From: Kosmotogaceae bacterium UBA1373
GTDB lineage: Bacteria; Thermotogota; Thermotogae; Petrotogales; Kosmotogaceae
Direction: 5' to 3'
Assembly (NCBI GenBank): GCA_002305955.1
Contig: DBRH01000033.1
Coordinates: 3,249-10,988, forward strand
DNA: 7,740 bases
The position numbers and the translations under genes were made by a program. The first letter of the stretch is position 1. The number at the start of each line of letters is the position of its first letter. Positions 1-6,265 of this stretch are shown here, one piece after another. The notes under the pieces are model-generated. The model saw nothing but the letters and a program-made list of their open reading frames with translations. It was not told the DNA's origin and ran no database searches.

Positions 1-924
1 GAGATGTATTACATCAACGAGATGAACCAGGAGGAGATAGCCATCGAACTGGGTCTTTCGAGGTCGAAAGTCTCCAGGTTGCTCACCAGCGCGCGCAGAC
101 TGGGAATGGTGAAGATCGAGCTCGTCGGGCCGGAATCATTCGATCTCTCCTCTCTCGAGAGAGAAATAGTCGAGAAATACGCCATAAGGGAGGCCCATGT
201 CGTAGCCTCTATCAAGGGCACCGATAAGGAGATAAAGCAGAGGATCTCTCTCTCCTTCCAGAAGAACCTAACCAAGCTTCTAGAAGGCAAACGTTATGTC
301 GGGCTGGGCTGGGGGACGACCGTTTATGAAGCCGTAATGAGTCTCCCGGAAAACCTCGCCAGGTTTCCCGAGATGAAGATAATACCGCTCCTCGGGGGTC
401 TGGGACAGTCGGAGAAGACTTATCAGATCAACAACATTGTCGAAAAAATGGCCGGTTCTCTGGGCGCGATCCCTATTTTTCTGGCCGCTCCCGCGATCTT
501 CAACAACCCCGAGCAGTTGAAAATCATGAAGCAGGTACAGTCGGTTCAGACGGCCGTCAACGAGTGGTCGAACCTCGAAGCAGTCGTATTTGGTCTGGGA
601 GCCCCGGCCGGAATGTCGGCCGTTCTCGACTCAAATCTTCCCGGCGATATGATACTCGAGCTGGTCAGAAAGCACGCCGTTGGCGATATAGTCTCTCGCT
701 TCATGGGCAAAGGCGGCGAAATAGTCTGCCAGAACATCGAAGAGGTCCTTCTGGGAATCCCCTTCGGCGATCTGCTGAAAGTTCCCGAGAGGATCTGCCT
801 GAGCGGCGGGGAGCACAAAGTCGAAGGAATACGGGCAGCCCTTTCAAGAGGCTACATAACCACTCTCTTTACGGATATAAGGACGGCCCAGATGCTAGTT
901 ACACAGCAGGAGGTGCATGGATGA
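1..924 (+). CDS. SorC-family sugar-sensing transcriptional regulator, 5' end outside the window
   Basis: This is a DNA-binding repressor or activator whose C-terminal domain resembles sugar isomerases and, in this family, binds a phosphorylated sugar. Counting from the Met at 4, residues 8-31 form a helix-turn-helix (NQEEIAIELGLSRSKVSRLL). The effector domain follows, with VGLGWGTT at 99-106, PLLGGLGQ at 128-135, HAVGDIVSRFM at 224-234, LSGGEHK at 266-272 and LFTDIRTAQMLV at 288-299; all are typical SorC landmarks. The frame is open through base 1, and the family normally has some 10-15 residues before this helix-turn-helix, so the true start is probably upstream and the ATG at 4 is internal. 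The stop overlaps the next gene as ATGA, so the regulator is co-transcribed with its likely targets and probably autoregulates. LsrR and DeoR-like sugar regulators belong to this family; the effector is not identifiable. Confidence 0.93.
   Translation, partial: EMYYINEMNQEEIAIELGLSRSKVSRLLTSARRLGMVKIELVGPESFDLSSLEREIVEKYAIREAHVVASIKGTDKEIKQRISLSFQKNLTKLLEGKRYVGLGWGTTVYEAVMSLPENLARFPEMKIIPLLGGLGQSEKTYQINNIVEKMAGSLGAIPIFLAAPAIFNNPEQLKIMKQVQSVQTAVNEWSNLEAVVFGLGAPAGMSAVLDSNLPGDMILELVRKHAVGDIVSRFMGKGGEIVCQNIEEVLLGIPFGDLLKVPERICLSGGEHKVEGIRAALSRGYITTLFTDIRTAQMLVTQQEVHG
908..914 (+). promoter_or_regulatory. Ribosome binding site of the dehydrogenase gene
   Basis: AGGAGGT, a full match to the anti-Shine-Dalgarno complement, lies six bases before the ATG at 921 and inside the last codons of the regulator gene. 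It fixes the dehydrogenase start at 921, although the same reading frame stays open back to 564. Confidence 0.85.
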
Positions 925-1904
925 AGGCAGTGATGTACGAAGGAATCGGAAAGATCTCAATCAGAGATGTCGAGAAGCCAAAAATCGGAGAAGATGGAAT
1001 TCTTGTCAAGATACTCTACTCATTCATTTGTTCCACAGATATAAAGACCTACAAGCAGGGACACCCGATGATCAAGCCTCCGACCATACTGGGCCACGAA
1101 TGTTCGGGAAGGATAGTCGAAACCGGTCGGAACGTTTCGGAGTTCGAAGTCGGCGATTACGTCGCCGTAGCCCCCTTCGTGAACTGCGGCGAGTGCGAGC
1201 AGTGTATCAACGGTTACCCCGAGGGATGCAGAACCAGAGACTTTCCCAGCAACGGAGCCATAACCGAGTTCCTTTCGATCGACGCCGGTTACGCCAGGAA
1301 GGGCGTTGCAAAGGTTTCGAAAGAAAAGGTCAAAGAGGCTGCCCTCGCGGAACCCATGGCCTGCGCGTTGACCTCTTGCAGACATATGGAGCTGCAGCCG
1401 GGCAACTCGGCGCTGGTCGTCGGGGCCGGGATAATGGGTATGCTGAACGCTATAACCTTGCGGGATGTTTACGGCCAGACGGTGGTGATTACCGACAAAA
1501 GGAAAGAGAGGCTGGAACTGGCCGAAGAACTGGGCTTTGCCGCCTCCAGCGAAGACACGGGCAAATACAACTCGATCGTGCTAACGGCGCCCGTTCCCGA
1601 ATTGATCGATGAATACCTGCCCCGGGTGAAGTTGTTCGGAAACATGGTGCTCTTCGGCGGCTATTCGAAAGGGACGAAAGCTCTCTTCGATCCCAATATA
1701 ATCCACTACAACGGTGTGAAATTGACCGGTACAACGGGCTTTGCCTCTAGGGATTTCATGGCCGCCATCGCGCTTATAAACAGCGGCAAGCTCGACTTGA
1801 GATCTTTCACAAAAAGAATCTACGAATTCTCCGATTTCGAGGAGGCCTTCAAAGACGCCGTAGAAGGCAGATCTATCAAAGTCGGAATAAAGGTTGGTGA
1901 GTGA
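921..1904 (+). CDS. Zinc-dependent medium-chain dehydrogenase, sorbitol-dehydrogenase-like
   Basis: This 327-residue cytoplasmic enzyme probably oxidises a polyol or sugar hydroxyl with NAD. Catalytic zinc ligands are visible as C37 (FICSTD), H59-E60 (GHECSG) and E144 (AEPMAC), the last matching the EP motif of sorbitol dehydrogenases. The structural zinc lobe has four cysteines, C89, C92, C95 and C103. The Rossmann fold shows GAGIMG at 168-173 and an acidic residue, D192, at the end of the second strand (VVITDK), which favours NAD over NADP. It is slightly shorter than the usual 340-350 residues, but no motif is missing. The start is set by the AGGAGGT at 908 and the ATGA overlap with the regulator; the in-frame extension to 564 lies inside the regulator gene. 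Its C-terminal end overlaps the aldolase start. In the operon it would be the first or an early step after import, for example polyol to ketose. The exact substrate is unknown; threonine-dehydrogenase-like or inositol-related relatives are alternatives. Confidence 0.93.
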   Translation: MKAVMYEGIGKISIRDVEKPKIGEDGILVKILYSFICSTDIKTYKQGHPMIKPPTILGHECSGRIVETGRNVSEFEVGDYVAVAPFVNCGECEQCINGYPEGCRTRDFPSNGAITEFLSIDAGYARKGVAKVSKEKVKEAALAEPMACALTSCRHMELQPGNSALVVGAGIMGMLNAITLRDVYGQTVVITDKRKERLELAEELGFAASSEDTGKYNSIVLTAPVPELIDEYLPRVKLFGNMVLFGGYSKGTKALFDPNIIHYNGVKLTGTTGFASRDFMAAIALINSGKLDLRSFTKRIYEFSDFEEAFKDAVEGRSIKVGIKVGE

Positions 1905-2691
1905 GTTGTTCGGCAAGGCAAACAGACTTTCAAGGATATTCAACAGATCCGGAAAAACTATAATGCTGGCTCTCGATCACGGGATGGCTCTAGGACCCAT
2001 GCAGGGTCTGGAAAGACCGGCCGAGATGCTAGGCAAACTCACACCGTTCACCGATTCCATAATGCTCAACAAAGGGATACTGCAGAACTGCTACATACCG
2101 AACGGGCACGTCGGGATCGTACTCCGGGTGAGCGGCGCGGCAACAATCGCCGGCGAGGATATAACCAACGAAAGCATAACCACAACGGTGACCGAGGCGT
2201 TGAGATTGTCTGCCGATGCCGTCGCCACCTCGATTTACGTCGGCACTCCAAACGAGTACTCCACTATACGCGAACTGGCCCGGCTGTGCGACGACTGTGA
2301 AACCTTCGGCCTTCCGGTGCTGGCCGTAACCGCGATCGGGAAGGACCGGGAGCGCAAAACCGATCCGAGATACCTCTCGCTGGCCGTGAGGGTTGCCGTG
2401 GAGATGGGCGCCGATATCGTCAAAACGTATTATTGCGACGAAAAATTCGAGAAGGTCATCGAGGCCGCTGCCGGCATACCCGTAGTCATAGCCGGCGGTC
2501 CGAAGATGGATTCGGTGCTGGATGTCCTGAAGATCGCCGAAAATGCCACAAGGGCGGGAGCTCGCGGGGTCGATATGGGTAGAAACGTCTGGCAGCACGA
2601 GAGACCGGTGGAGATGCTGCTGGCTCTGAAGGATATAGTCAACGACGGCATGCCCGCCGAAGAGGCTTATTCGAAACGCTTCGGGAGATAG
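1894..2691 (+). CDS. Class I aldolase of the DhnA/FbaB/LsrF family
   Basis: This is a TIM-barrel aldolase that forms a Schiff base with its substrate, probably cleaving a phosphorylated sugar in the cytoplasm. Numbered from the TTG at 1894 (265 residues), it has LALDHG at 25-30, MLNKGI at 57-62, the Schiff-base segment GADIVKTYY at 172-180 with candidate lysine K177, the phosphate-binding VVIAGGPK at 197-204 and VDMGRNVWQ at 226-234. The last two and the KTYY motif closely resemble LsrF as I recall that protein, but archaeal-type fructose-bisphosphate aldolases share the same layout. The start is uncertain: in-frame TTG 1894, GTG 1897 and TTG 1906 are possible, the first two overlapping the dehydrogenase gene. 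TTG 1906 has GGTGA five bases upstream, complementary to the 16S tail, and gives MFGKANRLSRIF, a family-like beginning. Translation is probably coupled to the dehydrogenase. Two bases separate its stop from the ATPase gene. The reaction, whether DHAP-releasing aldol cleavage or LsrF-like thiolysis, is not settled by sequence. Confidence 0.88.
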   Translation: MVSELFGKANRLSRIFNRSGKTIMLALDHGMALGPMQGLERPAEMLGKLTPFTDSIMLNKGILQNCYIPNGHVGIVLRVSGAATIAGEDITNESITTTVTEALRLSADAVATSIYVGTPNEYSTIRELARLCDDCETFGLPVLAVTAIGKDRERKTDPRYLSLAVRVAVEMGADIVKTYYCDEKFEKVIEAAAGIPVVIAGGPKMDSVLDVLKIAENATRAGARGVDMGRNVWQHERPVEMLLALKDIVNDGMPAEEAYSKRFGR

Positions 2692-2693
2692 TC

Positions 2694-4202
2694 ATGAAAG
2701 TTGTTGAGATGATCTCGGTCAGGAAGGAGTTTCCCGGGGTCGTTGCTCTTGACAATATCGACTTCGCTCTGGAAGAAGGGGAGATTCATGGACTGGTAGG
2801 TGAAAACGGGGCCGGAAAGTCCACGCTCATAAACATACTCGCCGGAGTCTTTCAGCAGACTTCGGGAGAGCTCAGACTGTTCGGCAAGCCGGTAAAATTG
2901 AGCAGTCCTTCCGAGGCGCTTCACAGGGGCGTAGGGGTAGTTTATCAGGACACCGTTCTGGATCCGTTTTTTACTGCCGAGGAGAACATCTGGCTGGGGA
3001 GGGAACCTTCCCGGCTTTCGGTGTTGAAAGGCAGGGAGATCAGATCCAACACGAAGAGGCTTTGCGAGAAGTACGGAATCGAAGTGCCGCTGCGTGTTCC
3101 GGTTGGAACTCTAAGTGTTGCCAAGCAGAAGATGGTCGAGATCCTCAGGGCGCTGAGCATGAACTCAAAAGTACTGGTTCTAGACGAGCCGACGGCCTCG
3201 ATAACCCAGAGCGATACGGATAATCTTTTCGAGATCCTAAAAAACCTGAAAAAGTCCGGCATAAGCATCATCTTCGTCTCCCACCACCTGGACGAAGTCT
3301 TCAATCTCTGCGATAGAATCTCCGTCCTCAGAAACGGTCGATACGAAGGCACATCCGTCTCTTCGGAGCTATCGACACGCGACCTCATAAAGCTGATGAC
3401 CAACAGGGATCTGGTAGATCAATATCCCAAGCAAGCTTCGGAGATCGGAGAGGGAATTCTCAAGGTTTCGAAGCTCAACGTAGCGAGACTGGGATTGAAG
3501 GATATCTCCTTCGAGGTGAAGAGGGGAGAGATAGTGGGCTTCTTCGGAATGGTCGGCTCGGGAAGGACGGAGCTCATGAAATCTATCTTCGGTGCCCACG
3601 AAATCGACAGCGGCGAAATAACCATAAACAACGAAAAAACCAGGATAAAAGGCCCTTCGAAAGCTATGAAGGCCGGTGTATATCTCTGCCCGGAGGACAG
3701 AAGGAGGGAGGGGGTTGTCCAGGATATGTCGGTTATAGACAACCTGACCTCTCCATTCCTTGGGACGCTGACCAGGTTAGGTGTGATCAGCTCGAGAGAG
3801 TCCAACGCCAGGGCCAGCAAAGTATCGAGCGATCTGAAGATAAAGACGCCGTCGCTGAAAACGATAATCTCTCATCTGAGCGGCGGCAACCAGCAGAAGG
3901 TGGTTCTGGGGAAATGGCTTCTGGGACCGGAATCCAGGATCTTCATATTCGACGAACCGACCCAGGGAATAGATGTCGGAGCCAAGAGCGAGTTTTACAG
4001 GATAATGCAGGAAATCGCGAAGAAGGGTTGCGGGGTGCTGTTCGTCTCCTCGGATATCCGGGAGCTGCTGGGTATAGCCGACAGGATCTATGTCATGCGC
4101 CTGGGGAGGATCACGGCGGAATTCAAAAGAGAGGAGTACGATCAACACTCGATTCTCGAAAATGCGCTCAGCGACAGCCTCGCCGTAAGGAGTGAAAAAT
4201 AA
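2694..4202 (+). CDS. Sugar ABC transporter ATPase with two nucleotide-binding domains (RbsA/MglA type)
   Basis: This 502-residue ATPase powers a ribose/galactose-type (CUT2) importer at the inner face of the membrane. Domain 1 has Walker A GENGAGKST at 36-44, a degenerate signature LSVAKQ at 140-145, Walker B VLVLDEPTA at 160-168 and switch histidines at 197-198. Domain 2 has a degenerate Walker A, GMVGSGRTEL at 285-294, with Arg in place of the lysine, a perfect LSGGNQQK signature at 395-402 and Walker B IFIFDEPTQGID at 416-427. This asymmetry, with each domain lacking one canonical motif, is normal for RbsA, MglA and XylG. GGGAG lies six bases before the ATG. The stop codon overlaps the permease ATG by one base (TAATG), so the two are probably translationally coupled. 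LsrA and inositol-transport ATPases have the same architecture, so substrate cannot be inferred from this gene. Confidence 0.96.
   Translation: MKVVEMISVRKEFPGVVALDNIDFALEEGEIHGLVGENGAGKSTLINILAGVFQQTSGELRLFGKPVKLSSPSEALHRGVGVVYQDTVLDPFFTAEENIWLGREPSRLSVLKGREIRSNTKRLCEKYGIEVPLRVPVGTLSVAKQKMVEILRALSMNSKVLVLDEPTASITQSDTDNLFEILKNLKKSGISIIFVSHHLDEVFNLCDRISVLRNGRYEGTSVSSELSTRDLIKLMTNRDLVDQYPKQASEIGEGILKVSKLNVARLGLKDISFEVKRGEIVGFFGMVGSGRTELMKSIFGAHEIDSGEITINNEKTRIKGPSKAMKAGVYLCPEDRRREGVVQDMSVIDNLTSPFLGTLTRLGVISSRESNARASKVSSDLKIKTPSLKTIISHLSGGNQQKVVLGKWLLGPESRIFIFDEPTQGIDVGAKSEFYRIMQEIAKKGCGVLFVSSDIRELLGIADRIYVMRLGRITAEFKREEYDQHSILENALSDSLAVRSEK
4187..4192 (+). promoter_or_regulatory. Ribosome binding site of the permease gene
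   Basis: AAGGAG lies inside the end of the ATPase gene, nine bases before the permease ATG at 4202, and supports that start. Confidence 0.7.
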
Positions 4203-5143
4203 TGAATAAGATAGGGTTGCTCTTTCAGAAGTACGGCACTATTCTGGCCTTGATCGGGATAGTCGTCTTCTTCTCGATAATGACCGAAACGTTTCTCACT
4301 TCCAGAAATCTCATAAACATCCTCTCCCATATTTCCATGCTGACGATAATAGCGACCGGGATGACCGTCTGCATGATACCGGGAGATTTCGACATGTCTA
4401 TCGCTTCGGTGGCGAGCCTTTCGGGAGTTATAGTGACCTCTCTGATCTTGAACGGCCTGGGCGTGTTCGGTTCCATACTCATCACGGTAGGCATGGGCGC
4501 GCTCTTCGGCGTGATCGCCGGAATCCTGATCACCAGATTGAAGATCTCCGCCTTCATCGCGACCCTCGCCCTCGGTACGATCGCGACCGGTATCAACTTC
4601 ATGTTCACCAGAGGCCAGGAAGTTTACGGGATCTTCCCCGATTCCTTCCTCGCGATCGCGCAGAACAGAGTCCTGGGAATCCCCGTCCAGGTTTTCATAA
4701 TGGCAGCCGTCATAGTCGTCTTCACCTTCGTGATGGAAAAGACGAAGATGGGAAAGTGGATGTACTCTATAGGGGGCAGTGTGAAGGCCTCTTTTTTGTC
4801 GGGCATCAACGTCAGGCTTCTCCGCGTGATCGGAATGATAATCTCCGGCGCCCTCGCGGCCTTCACCGGCTGTATTCTCGCCTCCAGGCTGGGATCGGGA
4901 CAGCCGACCGCGGGCGACGCTTACCTCATGGATGCGATAGCCGCCTCCTTCCTGGGAATGACCACGATCAAGGTGGGCAGGCCGAACGTACCGGGGACTT
5001 TCGTGGGAGCTTTGATCATCGGAGTTATAAACAACGGTCTTGTAATAATGGGAGTTTCGTATTTCTTTCAGTACATCGCCAAAGGAGCGATCATAATTCT
5101 GGCCGTCGCGATGACCTCATTCAGAAACTCTGAGAGCTTCTAA
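4202..5143 (+). CDS. Sugar ABC transporter permease, RbsC/BPD_transp_2 type
   Basis: This 313-residue integral membrane protein forms the channel of the importer. Hydrophobic segments lie at about 13-28, 41-60, 66-84, 89-110, 115-134, 162-178, 207-228, 264-284 and 292-305, giving roughly eight to ten helices, as in RbsC. Family motifs are present: PGDFDMSIASVASLSG at 60-75 corresponds to the GGIDLSVGS region, IGGSVKASFLSGINV at 190-204 to the cytoplasmic ATPase-coupling loop, LMDAIAASFLG at 242-252, and GALIIGVINNGL at 269-280 followed by GVSYFFQ at 284-290. Only one permease gene is present, so the channel is expected to be a homodimer; lsr-type systems have two. The start ATG overlaps the ATPase stop. 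The stop is followed by a 26-base gap that carries only the next ribosome binding site. Confidence 0.95.
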   Translation: MNKIGLLFQKYGTILALIGIVVFFSIMTETFLTSRNLINILSHISMLTIIATGMTVCMIPGDFDMSIASVASLSGVIVTSLILNGLGVFGSILITVGMGALFGVIAGILITRLKISAFIATLALGTIATGINFMFTRGQEVYGIFPDSFLAIAQNRVLGIPVQVFIMAAVIVVFTFVMEKTKMGKWMYSIGGSVKASFLSGINVRLLRVIGMIISGALAAFTGCILASRLGSGQPTAGDAYLMDAIAASFLGMTTIKVGRPNVPGTFVGALIIGVINNGLVIMGVSYFFQYIAKGAIIILAVAMTSFRNSESF

Positions 5144-5153
5144 GGCAAACAAC

Positions 5154-5160
5154 AGGAGGT
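5154..5160 (+). promoter_or_regulatory. Ribosome binding site deciding the binding-protein start
   Basis: AGGAGGT lies nine bases before the ATG at 5170. The in-frame GTG at 5161 directly touches this motif and cannot use it, so translation should begin at 5170 with MKK, which also gives a normal signal peptide. This gene has the strongest free-standing site in the operon, in line with the high expression usually needed for binding proteins. Confidence 0.85.
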
Positions 5161-5169
5161 GTGGTAACT

Positions 5170-6099
5170 ATGAAAAAGGTAGTTCTTGTTCTTGCGATTA
5201 TGTTACTCGTTTCGCTGGCCGTCGGTGTCGAGATCGGCTTCGTCGCGGCCAACCTTTCTGCGGTAACCCAGGCAACGATCGCCCAAAATCTCGAAGCCAT
5301 TTCAAAGACCAACGGCTGGACCATCTACGTCTCGAACTCTGCAGGCTCCTGGGAGACGATGAACAACCTGGTGGAAAACTACGTGTCGAAGAAAGTAGAC
5401 CTTATTGTGGTCGCCATGGGTCAGGCAAGCTCGCTCACTTCCTCGCTCACCGCGGCGAAAGAGGCGGGCATCCCCGTGATCGGGATCGATTCCGAGTACA
5501 GCGACCTGCTGACGGCCGACATTCTCACCAACAACTGGGAGATGGGTGCAAAGATCGCCACCTATCTGGTCGACAGACTGAACCACAAGGGAAATATAAT
5601 CGTGTTCAAATTCGATCAATTCTACGGGACCCGCTTCAGAGGCAAGGCCCTGGATGTTGTGCTGACTGAAGAGCCGAACATCAAAGTGCTCGAAGTCCAT
5701 CACCTGCCGCCGGCGGGATTCGTCGAAGACGCCCAGAGAACCATGGAATCGTACCTGCTCAAGTACGGCGACAAGATCGACGCCGTCTGGTGCGCCTGGG
5801 ACGACCCGGCTTACGCGGTATCCCTGGCTATAAGGGCTGCCGGCTACACCCAGGAAGACATGTTCGTGGTCGGAATTGACGGCAACGAAAGAAACATAGG
5901 AATGATAGCGGCCAACAACACGGCCGTCGTAGCCACGATCCTGCAGCCCTTCGGAGACTCCGCCACCAGGGCGGCCGAGCTCATACAGAAGATAGTCGTC
6001 GAGGGAAACAGCCCCGAAGAGGTCATCGGAGCCGTCCGGGTAATATACATGGACGCCCCGCTTATAACCTCGGCAAACGCTCAGGATTATCTGAAATAA
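5170..6099 (+). CDS. Periplasmic sugar-binding protein, RbsB-like type 1 fold
   Basis: This 309-residue secreted solute-binding protein delivers the substrate to the permease. Residues 1-19 form a signal peptide: MKK, then a hydrophobic core, then LAVG with a likely cut after G19 (A-x-G rule). There is no lipobox cysteine, so it is predicted to be soluble in the periplasm or toga space, not a lipoprotein. Mature motifs follow RbsB: GIDSEY with D107, GTRFRGKA with R155, VGIDGN with D237 and ATILQP with Q259 sit where RbsB has sugar-contacting residues. RbsB's Asn in the NDE motif is matched here by D211 (AWDDPAYA), which suggests a ligand other than simple ribose; the alignment is by eye. The start is set by the AGGAGGT at 5154. 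A large hairpin lies 29 bases after the stop and may stabilise this message relative to the kinase downstream. Confidence 0.94.
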   Translation: MKKVVLVLAIMLLVSLAVGVEIGFVAANLSAVTQATIAQNLEAISKTNGWTIYVSNSAGSWETMNNLVENYVSKKVDLIVVAMGQASSLTSSLTAAKEAGIPVIGIDSEYSDLLTADILTNNWEMGAKIATYLVDRLNHKGNIIVFKFDQFYGTRFRGKALDVVLTEEPNIKVLEVHHLPPAGFVEDAQRTMESYLLKYGDKIDAVWCAWDDPAYAVSLAIRAAGYTQEDMFVVGIDGNERNIGMIAANNTAVVATILQPFGDSATRAAELIQKIVVEGNSPEEVIGAVRVIYMDAPLITSANAQDYLK

Positions 6100-6117
6100 C
6101 CAACTGAAAGAAGTACT

Positions 6118-6128
6118 GAAGCGCTTTC
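6118..6128. promoter_or_regulatory. Possible operator-like palindrome between binding protein and kinase
   Basis: GAAGCGCTTTC has a perfect AAGCGCTT core with near-symmetric flanks. It recalls LacI/CcpA-type operators, whose centres are also pyrimidine/purine CG steps. It lies 18 bases after the binding-protein stop and touches the left arm of the large inverted repeat. No promoter was found beside it and the local regulator is SorC type, so the assignment is weak; a chance palindrome is quite possible. Confidence 0.2.
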
Positions 6129-6204
6129 GGGAGCCTGTTGCATTCACCTGTCGAGAGTCGAGGGGTAGATACGATTCGAGGATTTTTTTAATGCAAAGGC
6201 TCCC
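6129..6204 (+). repeat. Imperfect 15-bp inverted repeat with inner hairpin before the kinase gene
   Basis: The left arm at 6129-6144 pairs with the right arm at 6190-6204: GGGAGCCT with AGGCTCCC, then TTGCATT with AATGCAA, leaving only G6137 bulged. The 45-base loop holds a second, imperfect hairpin (6146-6154 with 6158-6166, seven of nine pairs) and a run of seven T at 6183-6189. A stem this long within a 166-base spacer is unlikely by chance. It may be an RNA element (attenuator, processing or stabilising hairpin) or the ends of a very small mobile or repetitive element. No target-site duplication is visible at its edges. Confidence 0.75.
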
Positions 6205-6216
6205 CCGTTTTTCTTC
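6129..6216 (+). terminator. Candidate intrinsic terminator or attenuator after the binding-protein gene
   Basis: The 3' arm of the 15-bp stem ends at 6204 and is followed by CC, then G and TTTTTCTTC at 6208-6216. This is the order stem then T tract expected of a factor-independent terminator, though the loop is unusually long and three bases separate stem and T run. Because the kinase follows on the same strand with no clear promoter, partial read-through would place transporter genes at a higher level than the kinase. The structure is seen; the terminating activity is inference. Confidence 0.45.
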
Positions 6217-6248
6217 ATTACCCGTGATTCACGTACACGATCTAGAAA

Positions 6249-6255
6249 GGGAGGG
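6249..6255 (+). promoter_or_regulatory. Ribosome binding site of the kinase gene
   Basis: GGGAGGG lies about ten bases before the GTG at 6266. The other GTG in range, at 6255, meets a stop after four codons, and in-frame starts at 6191 (ATG) and 6224 (GTG) lack a comparable site, so this motif supports GTG 6266. The spacing is a little long. Confidence 0.6.
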
Positions 6256-6265
6256 TGTATCGGCC

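Noticed and set aside
564..920. In-frame upstream extension of the dehydrogenase gene (119 more codons)
   Set aside because: It lies wholly within the conserved sugar-binding domain of the regulator, encodes an arginine-rich shadow sequence, and the true start has a perfect ribosome binding site at 908.
2029..2598. 189-codon open frame on the minus strand
   Set aside because: It is antisense to the aldolase gene, with low-complexity composition and no recognisable domain.
3546..3575. Lysine-to-arginine change in the second Walker A motif of the ATPase
   Set aside because: A degenerate second Walker A with GRTEL is usual for RbsA/MglA-type ATPases and is not a defect.
5302..6147. 281-codon open frame on the minus strand
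   Set aside because: It is antisense to the binding-protein gene, whose motifs are complete; its translation shows no family features and looks like a codon-bias shadow.
6143..6171. Possible promoter TTCACC, 17 bases, TAGATA before the kinase
   Set aside because: Only four of six and three of six consensus bases match, and both elements sit inside the paired region of the hairpin; not enough support to call a promoter.
6191..6265. N-terminal extension of the kinase from ATG 6191 or GTG 6224
   Set aside because: Neither start has a ribosome binding site, the extra residues do not match the kinase family, and the first would overlap the right arm of the inverted repeat.
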